NCBI GenBank assembly: GCA_000296795.1
Contig: BAFH01000003.1
Coordinates: 1,240,401 to 1,304,400 of the forward strand
Length of the DNA stretch: 64,000 nt
Reading direction: 5' to 3'
Source of the DNA: Candidatus Jettenia caeni
GTDB taxonomy: Bacteria > Planctomycetota > Brocadiia > Brocadiales > Brocadiaceae
Of the stretch, positions 53,535-63,791 are shown in pieces (position 1 is the first letter of the stretch; the number at the start of each line of letters is the position of its first letter). The notes under the pieces were generated by a model that searched no databases, had not been told where the DNA came from, and worked only from the letters and a program-made list of their open reading frames with translations. Made by a program: the position numbers and the translations under genes.

Positions 53535-55016
53535 ACAGCATCCACAACACATCCGGTATCATTAGCAAGGTATGGAGCTTTTGCCACACCTTACGGGATG
53601 ACGGCGTAGGCTATGGCGATTACTTAGAGCAACTTACCTATATGTTGTTTCTGAAAATGGCAGATGAGTTTTCCAAACCGCCATATAATCGCAAACTTCC
53701 CATCCCCGGGGAATATAACTGGGAAAGTCTAACCGAAAAGAGGGGTGCTGCGCTGGAACTGCATTACGCCACGCTGCTTCGAGTTATCATAACAAAAAGG
53801 CATCCTTGGACAGATCTTTACCAAGAGCCAAAATAAGATTCAAGACCCTGCCAAACTCTACAAGCTCATTGATATGATTAACAAGGAGCAGTGGAGCATT
53901 ATGGGCACAGATGTGAAGGGACAGATTTACGAAGGGCTATTGGAGAAAAATGCAGAGGATACCAAAAGCGGCGCAGGGCAATACTTTACGCCAAGGGCAC
54001 TGATTAAGGCAATGGTGGAATGTCTGAGACCGGAACCCAATAAAACCATTGCAGACCCGGCTTGCGGAACAGGCGGTTTCTTTTTAGCTGCTTACGATTT
54101 TATTGCTGACAATTATTCATTGGATAAAGAGCAAAAGCAGTTCCTTAAATACAAAACATTTTTCGGCAATGAGATTGTTGCCAGTGCCCGCAGGTCGTGC
54201 CTGATGAATTTGTTCCTGCACAACATCGGTGATATTGACAGCGAGAATACGATTTCTTCCAACGATGCACTGGTTGCCGATGACGGCAGGCGGTATGATT
54301 ATGTCCTCATCAATCCACCTTTCGGAAAAAAGAGCAGCATGACGTTCACCAACGAAGAAGGCGAACAGGAAAAGGAAGACCTGACCTACAACCGGCAGGA
54401 TTTCTGGGCAACTACGAGCAACAAGCAACTCAACTTTGTCCAGCATATCCACACCATTTTAAAAACAACAGGGCAAGCAGCCGTTGTGGTGCCTGATAAT
54501 GTATTGTTTGAAGGAGGGGCGGGAGAAACGGTGCGCAAGAAACTTTTAGAAACAACCGACCTGCATACCATCCTTCGTTTGCCAACAGGGATTTTTTATG
54601 CTCAGGGCGTAAAGGCGAATATGATTTTCTTTGATGCAAAGCCTGCCGGGAAAACAACATGGACGAAGGAAACCTGGTTTTATGATTACCGTACCAATAT
54701 TCACCACACACTGAAAAAAACCCCCTTAAAGCTGGAAGATCTGAAGGATTTCATTGCCTGCTACCATCCAACCAACCGCCACAAACGGAAGGAAACATAT
54801 AATGCAGACACCAATCCGGAAGGCAGGTGGAGAAAATTCACGTATGATGAAATCATCGGCCGTGATAAGACCTCACTCGACATCACATGGATAAAAGATA
54901 AATCATTGGCTGACCTTGATAACCTGCCTGATCCTGATGAACTGGCCGAAGATATTATTGAAAATTTGGAAGCTGGTTTGGAAAATTTCAGAGAGATAAG
55001 GTCAAAAGAGAACTGA
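53531..55016 (+). pseudogene. hsdM: type I DNA methyltransferase HsdM, disrupted
   Basis: The N-terminal part (53531-53836: VWSFCHTLRDDGVGYGDYLE, QLTYMLFLKMADE) and the rest (about 53793-55016) are in different frames. The second frame reads through QKGILGQIF..QNKIQDPAKLYKLID before ATG 53874, then TRALIK-type YFTPRALI, motif I DPACGTGGFF and catalytic NPPFGKKSS. At 53784-53801 the expected frame reads L-S-stop-Q-K-G, so besides an indel just before 53784 there is a TAA at 53790-53792 where family members have a sense codon. Two lesions make a sequencing error an unlikely explanation. An N-terminally truncated product starting at 53874 would lack the N-terminal helical domain. Confidence 0.85.
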
Positions 55017-55047
55017 AATATGAATAAAAAGTATCGGGATAACGAGG

Positions 55048-56214
55048 CTATCTTGCCCTTAATGCCTCTACGATATTCATTTTTGATGCTCGGTATGCAG
55101 GGAGGACTCCTCCTATAAAGCCCATAATCAGGGAAAAGATTATGGATTTATAGGCAATTTCCATGGTTAAGGTAAATGAGAACGCAAGTTCTGAAAAGGT
55201 TTGCCAGTTAAGGGTTGAAATCGTGAGGAATTGCATGAAAGAGGCAAAAAAGAGTCCCAGAGATCCACCAATAAAGCTCATCAACATGGACTCCATCAGA
55301 AAGGCAACCAGGATACTCATCCGTTGAAATCCGAGTGCCCGTAATGTGCCGATCTCACTGGTACGGTTTGCCACCGCAGCATACATGGTAATCGTTGCTC
55401 CAATCATTGCGCCAATTGAGAATATTGCTGTTAGAGATAATCCCAGGATACTGAGGAATTTAGTCATGAGTTCTGACTGATCAGCATAATATTTTACTTC
55501 CCGCTTCGCCTCCAGTGTCAGCCTTGGATCGTTCCCGATTCTCTCTTTAAGTTTATGAAATTCTGAGTAGTCACGAAGTTTAAAGGTAATGGATGAATAG
55601 ACGGGTCTGCGGAATGCCTGCATAAACTGATCGGTATCGCCCCATATCTCCGAGCTGAATCCGGTGTTGCCTGCGCTAAATATACCCACGATAGTCCAAT
55701 TCCTCATACCAAAATAGAGTTTTTCACCAATATCGCATCCCTTAAATCTCCTTGCAATGCTTTCACCTACGGCAATTTCTGATGATCCCATTTTGGGCAT
55801 ACGGCCTTTAACCAATTTTATCTGTTGCCTCAGGAGGAGAGACTGATTGCTAATTCCTCTAATGGTAACATTTGAAGGTTTTTCACTTCCCCTTTTCTGT
55901 AAGTTTATGATAACTACCATTTCTTTGGCGACGAGCCTTTGTCCGTTTTCTCCGATTGCGATTTCGGGCTGAGTTTCAACAACGGAGGCCTGATACCTGT
56001 CTATCCCGCTCTGTATTTCAGAATTGGAGGCACGCCGGAGGACGATTCCATTATCATACGAGCCTGTGTTTACAAGGGTTTTACGAAGTCCTTCAGCAAG
56101 CATGAGGGTTGTGGCAAAAACAAAGGCAACAAGCGCCATTCCCGAAGTAGTCAGAGTTGTTGTAAGACGCCTTGTGCTGAGATTGCGGAGGCTATATGAT
56201 ACCGGTATACCCAT
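55048..56214 (-). CDS. FtsX/MacB-type ABC transporter permease, second copy
   Basis: 388 residues. N-terminal membrane helix after SLRNLSTRRLTTTLTTSGMA, then a large periplasmic domain (about 45-260) of the MacB-PCD type, then three C-terminal helices (IFSIGAMIGATITMYAAVANR... with the conserved RTSEIGTLRALGF). This is the four-helix plan of the MacB/LolC mechanotransmission family. The start at 56214 immediately adjoins the stop of the upstream permease gene. With that paralogue and the ATPase it would form a heterodimeric ABC complex. Confidence 0.9.
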   Translation of the reverse strand: MGIPVSYSLRNLSTRRLTTTLTTSGMALVAFVFATTLMLAEGLRKTLVNTGSYDNGIVLRRASNSEIQSGIDRYQASVVETQPEIAIGENGQRLVAKEMVVIINLQKRGSEKPSNVTIRGISNQSLLLRQQIKLVKGRMPKMGSSEIAVGESIARRFKGCDIGEKLYFGMRNWTIVGIFSAGNTGFSSEIWGDTDQFMQAFRRPVYSSITFKLRDYSEFHKLKERIGNDPRLTLEAKREVKYYADQSELMTKFLSILGLSLTAIFSIGAMIGATITMYAAVANRTSEIGTLRALGFQRMSILVAFLMESMLMSFIGGSLGLFFASFMQFLTISTLNWQTFSELAFSFTLTMEIAYKSIIFSLIMGFIGGVLPAYRASKMNIVEALRAR

Positions 56215-57372
56215 TTATCCTATTCTCCTCAAACCTTCAGCAACCCTGATCTTCACGGCATGCCACGTAGGAAAAATTGCTGCTATCAGACTAACCAGAA
56301 GAGCAGCTCCTATATCAAGGAAAATGGTATTTGCTGATACATGAAATACGGGGAAATAAGCGCCTATTTTAGCGCCAAAGATCTTTGCGCTCGGGAAGGT
56401 AAGAAGAATGCCAAGGGTACATCCAACCATGGTGATAAAAAGGGATTCACCGAATATAAGGATTGCTAAATGCCAGCCACCAAATCCGAGTGTCTTCATG
56501 ATAGCATACTCTCCTATCCGCTCACGCGCAGTCATGACCATGGTATTTGCTACTACTGCTATGATAATGATAATCACCATAAAAGAGACTAATTGGATTA
56601 CCGTGACAATAGCCTCAGTCATGGAAACGAAACTCAATTGGAAAGCTTTTTCCGTCTCGGTCATAGTTTCTGCAAGAGAATTTTTAAATGTCTTATCTAC
56701 TGCCTCAGATACTTCGGGCGCCAGATTAGGATTTGTTATTCCTATTATATAAATACCTACCTGGTCAGCCCGGTTTGGCGCAGTTTTTTTTAAACTTTCA
56801 TTGAGATAATCCCAATGAAAAAACAGTTGCGTTTCGTCAGTGCTTTTTTCAGCCCCGTGGTATATGCCTCGCAAGATGAAATTCCATGTACCCGGGAAGT
56901 TGGTTCCTTTCAAGGGAATGGTATCGCCGATCTTCCATGAGAATCTTTCTGCCACTTTTCTGCCGGCAATAGCTGCCATGCGGTCACGAAAAAATGCGGC
57001 TTTCTGATCCTCAGGCAACGTATATTCCGGATATAATTCCAGGAATGTTTTTGGATCTATAGCAAAATTTGGTATAAAGTTTTTTTCGGATATGTAGGTG
57101 CCATTAAACCATATAGCATAGGATACATTCTTTACCCCTGGGATTCCACGGATCTTCTCTTTATAAGCCAGAGGAAGAGAAAAGACAAGGGATATGGCGT
57201 TTCTCGTGATAAGGCGGGCTGAAGAGGAGGCTTCCACTCCTGAATACCATGCATTTACGAGGGTTCTCAGTATACCGAATGCCAAAATTGCAATAGTTAT
57301 ACCAAGTATGGTTAGACATGTGCGCAATTTATGGCGAAACGCATTCCTGAATATAAGTTTAAGCATGTACAT
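56215..57372 (-). CDS. FtsX/MacB-type ABC transporter permease, first copy
   Basis: About 385 residues from ATG 57372 (a TTG at 57390 would extend it; AAGGG precedes 57372 by nine bases). Same topology as its neighbour: helix after LIFRNAFRHKLRTCLTILGI, a periplasmic domain, then three C-terminal helices including ARERIGEYAIMKTLGFGGWH. It overlaps the 3' end of the ATPase gene by 14 bp, implying coupled translation. Divergent enough from the second permease that the two likely form a heterodimer. Confidence 0.9.
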   Translation of the reverse strand: MYMLKLIFRNAFRHKLRTCLTILGITIAILAFGILRTLVNAWYSGVEASSSARLITRNAISLVFSLPLAYKEKIRGIPGVKNVSYAIWFNGTYISEKNFIPNFAIDPKTFLELYPEYTLPEDQKAAFFRDRMAAIAGRKVAERFSWKIGDTIPLKGTNFPGTWNFILRGIYHGAEKSTDETQLFFHWDYLNESLKKTAPNRADQVGIYIIGITNPNLAPEVSEAVDKTFKNSLAETMTETEKAFQLSFVSMTEAIVTVIQLVSFMVIIIIIAVVANTMVMTARERIGEYAIMKTLGFGGWHLAILIFGESLFITMVGCTLGILLTFPSAKIFGAKIGAYFPVFHVSANTIFLDIGAALLVSLIAAIFPTWHAVKIRVAEGLRRIG

Positions 57373-58051
57373 TAAGGATACCCTTTTCAAGCCTTCTGAT
57401 TATATGTGCCTTTTCTGCTGCATGAGGATCATGAGTAACCATGATAATTGTTTTACCGAATTCATGGTTTAAAATGGCCATAAGCCCTAATATGTCTTCT
57501 GCGGATGTTCTGTCAAGATCACCGGTTGGTTCGTCCGCTACCAGTATTGTTGGGTCAGTGACAATAGCGCGGGCTATGGCAACACGCTGCTGCTGGCCCC
57601 CGGATAACTGACCGGGATAATGGTCCATCCGGTCAGCAAGGTTAACCATATGAAGAGCTGCTTCCACATGTTCCCGTCTTTCTTTTCGGGAAAGCCAGGT
57701 TAAAAGGAGGGGTAGTTCCACATTCTCGAATGCGGTGAGCACGGGAATGAGATTATAAAATTGAAAGATAAACCCTACGTTAACAGCGCGCCATCGGGTC
57801 AGATCAGTTTCTGTCAATGAGGTAATATCTAATCCGCTAACGTGTATAGTGCCACTGTCAGCCTTATCAATACCTGCAATAAGATTGAGCAGGGTACTCT
57901 TGCCTGATCCGGAAGGCCCCATTAAAGCAAGGAACTCCCCTTCGGGGATATCAAAACTGATGTTCTCTAAAACGGGTATTATCTCGGCTCCACGATGGTA
58001 GGATTTTGAGAGATCTCTTATCTCAACGATTGGCTGTTTTGTGTCTTCCAT
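57359..58051 (-). CDS. ABC transporter ATPase, MacB/LolD type
   Basis: 230 residues. Walker A GPSGSGKST, Q-loop region FIFQFYNLIPVL, signature LSGGQQQRV, Walker B ILVADEPTGDLD and switch His in MVTHDPHAA. The sequence order and the EPTGDLD variant are typical of MacB/LolD-type ATPases that pair with FtsX-like permeases and transmit force across the membrane instead of moving substrate through it. Located 9 bp after the adaptor gene and overlapping the first permease gene. Confidence 0.95.
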   Translation of the reverse strand: MEDTKQPIVEIRDLSKSYHRGAEIIPVLENISFDIPEGEFLALMGPSGSGKSTLLNLIAGIDKADSGTIHVSGLDITSLTETDLTRWRAVNVGFIFQFYNLIPVLTAFENVELPLLLTWLSRKERREHVEAALHMVNLADRMDHYPGQLSGGQQQRVAIARAIVTDPTILVADEPTGDLDRTSAEDILGLMAILNHEFGKTIIMVTHDPHAAEKAHIIRRLEKGILNVHA

Positions 58052-58060
58052 GGTATTTCC

Positions 58061-59278
58061 TTATTTTTCTTCGATCTTAATTCTCGATCCATCTTTTAAA
58101 GTTCTCGGTGGGTTTATTACTACCTTATCTCCTGGCTTGACCCCATCTAGTACCTCTACCATATCACCAATCTGAGTACCAGTAGTCAAAGGAACTTTCG
58201 TTACATGATTATCTTTTATAAGAAAAGCGAACTTGCTGCTATTGTATGTCACAACTGTCTCAGTGTTTACTGCAGTTTTTGGTTTTTGTTCTTCTTCTGT
58301 AACAGGCCTTTCAAGAAAGGCTACCTTTGCGCTCATCTCAGGAAGGACACGTTTATCCCTGTCCAAAAATTTAACCTTTATCATAACAGATGCCTTACTG
58401 CGGTCTGCCGTCGGAACAATCATATGTACCTTGCCGCGAAAGCGGGTTTCCGGAAGGGCATCTAACTGTATTTCGCAAGGTTGATCTACCTTTACTTTTT
58501 GTAAATTTGATTCAGAGACATCAGCTTCTACAAGAAGAGAATCCATATCTGCAATAGTTACAACTGCAGCTTTAGCGTTCGCGGCAGCTCCCAGTGGTGT
58601 AATGATATCACCAATATCGGCGTCTTTAGTTAGTACAACAGCATCGAAGGGTGCACGGATATAGGTGTAGTTTACGGCAACATCGGCGGAACGCAACGCC
58701 GCTTTATAAGCGTGTATCGACGATTCTGCAGCCGACACCGCCGCCTTTGCTCTTTTGTAACGCGCTTCTGCAATATCAAATTCAGACTGTGGCACAATCC
58801 CATGAGAAACAAGCTCCTTTTGGCGATTATAATGCAGCAGGGCGTCGTTCATCTCAACCTTTGCTATTTTCAGGTTTGAAATAGCATTATCCAGGTTTGC
58901 TTTTGCCTGCTCACGAGCAGCCCTTGCATCCTTTCCTTCTAGTCTTGCAATTATTTGTCCTTTCTTTACCTGACTCCCTTCTTCTACCCCAAGCCATTCT
59001 ATTTGTCCGGTAATCTTAGATGCCACGGAAGCTTTCCGTTGCGCAACGACATAGCCACTGGCATTTAATAAGGTAAACATTTGCGAAGGATATACTTTAG
59101 AAACGGTTGTTACTTCTACTTCAACAACAGGGTTAAAGATCAATAGATAAAGAATGAGACCTAGTATGGGAATACCTATAAAAGCTAGTATCTTGAAAAA
59201 TAATTTTTTCCGTGTGCTGTGATAATACTTTACGTTGGACTTATCTATTGTTAATTTTGCCAGGTCTTTATTTATCAT
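58061..59278 (-). CDS. periplasmic adaptor (MacA/HlyD-type membrane fusion protein)
   Basis: 405 residues. N-terminal membrane anchor (about 28-49, ILAFIGIPILGLILYLLIF), a biotinyl-lipoyl half motif (GQIEWLGVEEGSQVKKGQII), a long alpha-hairpin (about 110-190), the second lipoyl half (YIRAPFDAVVLTKDADIGDI), beta-barrel and membrane-proximal domains. It would link the ABC permeases to an outer-membrane channel, giving a MacAB-TolC-like exporter for peptides, lipids or drugs; the substrate is unknown. First gene of the operon; no TolC-like gene is in the window. Confidence 0.92.
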   Translation of the reverse strand: MINKDLAKLTIDKSNVKYYHSTRKKLFFKILAFIGIPILGLILYLLIFNPVVEVEVTTVSKVYPSQMFTLLNASGYVVAQRKASVASKITGQIEWLGVEEGSQVKKGQIIARLEGKDARAAREQAKANLDNAISNLKIAKVEMNDALLHYNRQKELVSHGIVPQSEFDIAEARYKRAKAAVSAAESSIHAYKAALRSADVAVNYTYIRAPFDAVVLTKDADIGDIITPLGAAANAKAAVVTIADMDSLLVEADVSESNLQKVKVDQPCEIQLDALPETRFRGKVHMIVPTADRSKASVMIKVKFLDRDKRVLPEMSAKVAFLERPVTEEEQKPKTAVNTETVVTYNSSKFAFLIKDNHVTKVPLTTGTQIGDMVEVLDGVKPGDKVVINPPRTLKDGSRIKIEEK

Positions 59279-59694
59279 TCATCTATCCTTAAGGAATGTA
59301 AATTTTTTATCTTTGCTTTCAATTTGAATCAGATTATATCTTCACGCTTCGTTTAAGAATGTTATTGTAATATCTTCTATGATATTTTTTTAACAATTTT
59401 TTACTTTCATATATTTTTATTTAGCGATAGTGTCTTACGGGGGAATAAAGAAGGCCGGTGAATTCCGTGATATTCTCCTCGCTTGATTTATTCTGTTTGA
59501 AGAATGTCTTATGTGTAGGGTGAATTAAGCGAAGTAAATCTATCAAATGAAATGTATGGACCTGTTACAGAGGAAAGGAATGAAGGTAATGGTAATCGAT
59601 ATCGTATGTTTAAGGCATTCCGTTAATCGGAGGGAATTTTCATGGTATTCAAATCGGCTTTTAGGATACTTGATGCCGTATTTTTTCTGTATTA
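59279..59694. other. intergenic region upstream of the export operon
   Basis: AT-rich, no coding region. It should contain the minus-strand promoter of the adaptor-ABC operon. A partial GTAGGGTGAATTAAGCGAAG fragment at about 59516-59535 is a decayed piece of the 90-bp element. Confidence 0.4.
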
Positions 59695-59764
59695 AGAGCC
59701 TATCCGAAAACCTCTTTTGAAATACATTCTTTCTGTAGCTTATAAGGGTTTTCGGATAGACTCT
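59695..59764. repeat. 70-bp inverted repeat (GCCTATCCGAAAACC)
   Basis: AGAGCCTATCCGAAAACC at the left and GGGTTTTCGGATAGACTCT at the right are near-perfect inverted arms around a 33-nt loop. A shorter relative is at 35001-35041. Non-coding. Confidence 0.7.
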
Positions 59765-59800
59765 AAGGAGTGAGAATTGATATAAGATCCATACCAGTCC

Positions 59801-60412
59801 TCATTCAGGATCTGGCCGTTCTGTGCATGGTTTATCACCAGGTCCGGGTAATGAAGCTTTAGGCCTGCCAATGGTCTCGCCTTCAATAAGGGCTTCTATG
59901 GTAGGATAAGGATAGATTGTTGGTGCACGGTATTGCATCAAGCCGCCGGTATCTGCCGATGGACCATACGTACTATAAATTTCTCTTCCCAGCATGCGAA
60001 GCATTATTGTCTGTTGACCTCTGTGATGTGCTGTATGGGCAATCCTCCTCGTCATAATCCAGGTTCGAGGGCGTTTAACATCAAAGAACGATGTTTCTTC
60101 TTCCCACCAGACTTTATCTTTCTTTCGTAAAGCTGCAAGTCGTTTCCCGGAATCTTCAGCATAGCGTTTCATGAATTCCAGCCGGGCTTCTTGTTTTGGC
60201 AGAGGTGGTGCACCGACATCAATTCCAAGCATATTGCAGAACCAAATATTCTCACTCATACACTGATGTATCATCTGTTCTCTGGCATTTCTTCCCCGTT
60301 TATCATGTGGACGAGGGCGTAGAGAAAGATCTTCATCCTTAAACATACTCCAGACACTGAGTGTTTTAATTCTTTCGGTTTCATACGTATTGACTAGAAA
60401 ATCATATTCCAT
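59801..60412 (-). CDS. DinB superfamily protein
   Basis: 203 residues from ATG 60412, which has an excellent ribosome site (AAGGAGG, 9-nt spacing); the frame is open to 60448 but without such a site. Four-helix-bundle DinB features: SVWSMFKDEDLSLRPRP, first metal His in MIHQCMSEN, and the second pair in IAHTAHHRGQQTIMLRMLGR. These His residues bind a metal in characterised members, some of which are thiol transferases; most have no known substrate. Here the C-terminal tail is Pro-rich. It stands alone. Confidence 0.88.
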   Translation of the reverse strand: MEYDFLVNTYETERIKTLSVWSMFKDEDLSLRPRPHDKRGRNAREQMIHQCMSENIWFCNMLGIDVGAPPLPKQEARLEFMKRYAEDSGKRLAALRKKDKVWWEEETSFFDVKRPRTWIMTRRIAHTAHHRGQQTIMLRMLGREIYSTYGPSADTGGLMQYRAPTIYPYPTIEALIEGETIGRPKASLPGPGDKPCTERPDPE

Positions 60413-60575
60413 AGGGAAATTCCTCCTTACATTTTTAAAATTTAGCAAGGGTTAACAATCTAAGATTATCCATTTCTGAAGGCAGATATCCACAAAATTC
60501 TATGAAGAACATAATTTTGTGTTTCTCATTTCAAATTTTTTCTTATCTTTTATTTGTGTGTCCTCATGATGGTTT

Positions 60576-62687
60576 TTATTTTACCGGTAGAGTAATTATA
60601 ACTTTGGTATATTCTCCGTCAACACTATCAATGGTAAGCTTACCATTATGATCAATAATAATATTGTGACTAATACTTAAACCTAACCCTGTTCCTTCCC
60701 CCGGAGGTTTTGTAGTAAAAAAAGGATTCGTTATTTTATCTTTTATATGGGCAGGTATGCCGGTACCATGATCGTAAAAGGTAATCTTTACATACGGATG
60801 TTTATGTATCGTTATTTCCTCACCTGAGATCTCAAGGATTTTATTATCATGTGCTCCTGGATATCTTTGGTTCAGGGCATATCGTGCATTACTCATGATA
60901 TTCATAAAAATCTGTTGAATTTGTTGAAAATTTGCGTATATTTTTGGCAGGTCTTCAGGAACATTTATCTGGATACGAATGGAGTCCTTTTTCATTTGTT
61001 TCTCCATCAGCACGAGTGTATCAGACACAATTTCATGTATACTCACTATGGTTTTTTTTTCTTCTCTGGGTCTGGCAAAAGAAAGAAGTTTGCTTACGAT
61101 ATTGGCGACGCGGTCCCCTTCCTTCATAATTCGACTGGCAAGGTCTCTTTCTCTACTTCCCTCACTGCTTTTATTAAATAAAATCCGGGCGCAATTAATA
61201 ACACCCGTTATGGGATTGTTAATCTCATGGGCTACTCCTGTTGCTAATTCACCTATCAACGTAAGATGTCTGGACAGTTGTGTCTCCTTTTCCAAATTTA
61301 CCTTTTCCGTGATATCTAAGAAAGAACTCAATATACCAACGACATTTCCTTTCCCGTTTTTTATAGGAACCTTAACGGTATGCACCGTCAGTTCTTGTCC
61401 ATCCTTGATATATTTCTCTTCTATATCTTCTGGTATCCCTGATTCCACAATTCTTTTATCATCAGCCCGGTATTTTTCTGCAAGTTCCCCAGGAAAAAGG
61501 TCATAATCAGTCTTTCCGCTAATTTCACCCGGTCTCATATGGAGATCTCTGGCAAAATTTTCGTTACAGGATATATACACTGAATTCCTATCCTTGTAGA
61601 ATATTCTTAAAGGAAGATTTTCCAGGAGGAATCGGTGCTTATTTTCACTCATACGCAGACCTTCCTCCACTCTTTTGCGCTCAATGATTTGTCGTTGAAG
61701 TTGCTCGTTCAGCGTTTTTAGTTTTGCGGTACGTGCTTTTACTAATTCCTCAAGATGTTCACGGTATTTTTCTAATTTTTCTTCTGCAAGCTTTTGCTTT
61801 GTAACGTCTGCTCCATATAAATTAACATAGGTAGTATCAATTACCGGTACAACGGTAAAAGAGAATATTCGGTCTTTGTGTTTGACTTCAATATTCTCTT
61901 TTATTGATTTCGTATGAAAGGCATCAACAACTGTTTGATATAAGAAATCAGGTACAGATTGACCAATCTTGCAATTCCAATCTTGTAAAAGAGGTATACT
62001 CGATGGACTGGCGTAGAGAATAGTACCGTCTTGTGCTATACGGAGTAGGGGATGTGGGTTCTCATCGGGAAATTTAGCTATATTCTTTATTTCCTCTTGG
62101 ATTCGTTTTTGTTCAGTAATATCTCTCCAAACGGCAACACTACCGATAATGGTACCATTGCGGTCTTGGATTGGACTGGCACTAATAAGTACGGTAATTT
62201 TTTCCCCGGTAGATCTCCGGGCAATCCATTCCTCATTTATTACCACTTCACCCTTTTGGATAGCACGATAGAGGGGTAATTCTTCAGGTATAGCAGGTGT
62301 GACATCATCGGAATGAAAGATATTCAATTTTTTTACAAAGTCTTTATAAGGGATACCCTCAACGTCTTCTCGTATGTGTCCTGCTAATTGTGCTCCATAT
62401 TTACTAACCATACGAATGGTGATATCGGGTACATCATCGGTAGCGATAGCAATAGCAACACCTTCTGGCACACATTCCATGAGAATTTCAAGTGTCTGAT
62501 GACTCTCCTGAAGTTTTCCTTCTATTTGCTTATATTGAGTAAAATCAATTTGACAGGTAGTTAACTCGTGAATAAGTTTCTTAATATTTTCAGTAACTTC
62601 AGTTGAAATGGTATCAATATTTTTAGCTAGTAATTCTTGTGTCTGTTTGAGCAATCTGTTAATTTGTTCAAATTTGTCTTGAATCAT
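60576..62687 (-). CDS. multi-PAS histidine kinase, soluble
   Basis: 703 residues without a membrane helix. A coiled N-terminus is followed by three PAS domains at about 60-195, 205-300 and 340-460 (MECVPEGVAIAIATDDVPDI, then LENLPLRIFYKDRNSVYISC), a coiled coil at about 305-345, the HisKA phospho-acceptor VAHEINNPITGV (His near 487), N box IFMNIMSNARYAL, and G boxes DHGTGIP and GTGLGLSIS. It autophosphorylates and would pass phosphate to a response regulator; none is adjacent, so it is an orphan kinase. Ligand unknown; the PAS domains could bind small molecules or haem. Confidence 0.92.
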   Translation of the reverse strand: MIQDKFEQINRLLKQTQELLAKNIDTISTEVTENIKKLIHELTTCQIDFTQYKQIEGKLQESHQTLEILMECVPEGVAIAIATDDVPDITIRMVSKYGAQLAGHIREDVEGIPYKDFVKKLNIFHSDDVTPAIPEELPLYRAIQKGEVVINEEWIARRSTGEKITVLISASPIQDRNGTIIGSVAVWRDITEQKRIQEEIKNIAKFPDENPHPLLRIAQDGTILYASPSSIPLLQDWNCKIGQSVPDFLYQTVVDAFHTKSIKENIEVKHKDRIFSFTVVPVIDTTYVNLYGADVTKQKLAEEKLEKYREHLEELVKARTAKLKTLNEQLQRQIIERKRVEEGLRMSENKHRFLLENLPLRIFYKDRNSVYISCNENFARDLHMRPGEISGKTDYDLFPGELAEKYRADDKRIVESGIPEDIEEKYIKDGQELTVHTVKVPIKNGKGNVVGILSSFLDITEKVNLEKETQLSRHLTLIGELATGVAHEINNPITGVINCARILFNKSSEGSRERDLASRIMKEGDRVANIVSKLLSFARPREEKKTIVSIHEIVSDTLVLMEKQMKKDSIRIQINVPEDLPKIYANFQQIQQIFMNIMSNARYALNQRYPGAHDNKILEISGEEITIHKHPYVKITFYDHGTGIPAHIKDKITNPFFTTKPPGEGTGLGLSISHNIIIDHNGKLTIDSVDGEYTKVIITLPVK

Positions 62688-62977
62688 TTAAGAACCTTTC
62701 ATGATATACTTGCAATTGTTAAGGATTAAAGATCTTTCTTAACAAATAACGGCTCGAACATTCTTTTGTTATGAAAAAGAGCAAGGAAAAATACTAGAAT
62801 GAGTACTTTTTAGTCGTTATTACCGTATTGGTAGCAATTGCCTCGTATTGATATGTAGGTGAGTTTTCAAACAATGTCTTATGTTTGTCGTTCTTTGGTT
62901 TGATGGGGGATACTTTCATATAACAATGAATCTCCAATTCTTCTGTTAAGATTTTGGATTTAGCTGAACCAAAAAGG

Positions 62978-63775
62978 TTAATTAGGTGTTTGTGTGGGCG
63001 GTTCAATGGCTGATTTTAGTGATAGAGTTTGCCGCATAAGTTGTAACGAACTATTAGGAAACAGTGAACTTGTAGAGGATGACGTTATTCTTAGCCGTAT
63101 GTCTTTCAACTGTGATTCTATATATGATGTGAGTGCATAAATAAAAAGTACAATACCTGTCATCTCAAGGCATTCTTCAATAGTTATTATAATGAAATAC
63201 GTTACGCTACTCTCACCATGTACCTCATAGTAACGTCCGCCAATAAGTTCAAAACCAAAAGCACCTGCTATATATATTACGCCAGAGACAACAAATAGAA
63301 ACCGTGTTTTCTCTGGAAGATGGACTATAAATTTTGTATATGCCGATAAGAAAATAATCAGAGTAATACCATACGGTATAACCCATGCAAAGTAAAGGAT
63401 ACCACTTGTATTCAGTGCATGTTGTAATGGTATGACAAAGCGTTCGTGAATGGCGGCAAATTCATCTATGGATATAAAGAGGAAAATAATTGATAAACCT
63501 AACCAGAAAAAGTATCCTTCCCCGATCTTTTTTCTAGCCAAGGCAATAATAGCAAGTAAGGCTGAACAGAATACAAGTGCTATTGTAGAGCAAAATGTCG
63601 GGATATTTTTCTCTTTATCAAGATCAAATAGGCTAATCAAATCAAAAAGTCCAACCACATGGCGATTTCCAACTAAAAATGAGGTAGATTTCACGGCTAT
63701 GTGAGCAAGAGTAACGAGTATAAAAATTAAAGCAAAAAATTTAGTTACTTTTCTGGGATTTAATATTATATCCAT
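62978..63775 (-). CDS. polytopic inner-membrane protein of unknown function
   Basis: 265 residues with about six to seven predicted membrane helices (KFFALIFILVTLAHIAV, TFCSTIALVFCSALLAIIAL, FFWLGLSIIFLFISI, and others). Acidic/His residues sit near the membrane faces (SIDEFAAIHERFVIP, TIEECLEMTGI), a possible metal or cofactor pocket. The hydrophilic C-terminal 45 residues are Ser/Thr-rich. No family recognised. A broken paralogue lies directly upstream (63792-64000). The preceding 290 bp (62688-62977) hold nothing I can support. Confidence 0.7.
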   Translation of the reverse strand: MDIILNPRKVTKFFALIFILVTLAHIAVKSTSFLVGNRHVVGLFDLISLFDLDKEKNIPTFCSTIALVFCSALLAIIALARKKIGEGYFFWLGLSIIFLFISIDEFAAIHERFVIPLQHALNTSGILYFAWVIPYGITLIIFLSAYTKFIVHLPEKTRFLFVVSGVIYIAGAFGFELIGGRYYEVHGESSVTYFIIITIEECLEMTGIVLFIYALTSYIESQLKDIRLRITSSSTSSLFPNSSLQLMRQTLSLKSAIEPPTQTPN

Positions 63776-63791
63776 TTTTAGCTGTCCTCTC

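Noticed and set aside
53874-55016. Annotating a complete hsdM starting at ATG 53874
   Set aside because: The frame and family similarity continue upstream of this ATG to a stop at 53790, and the N-terminal domain is in another frame at 53531, so this is the C-terminal part of a broken gene.
62794-63006. A 70-codon minus-strand open frame between the histidine kinase and membrane-protein genes
   Set aside because: It overlaps the 3' end of the membrane-protein gene, lacks a ribosome site, and its product has no recognisable pattern.
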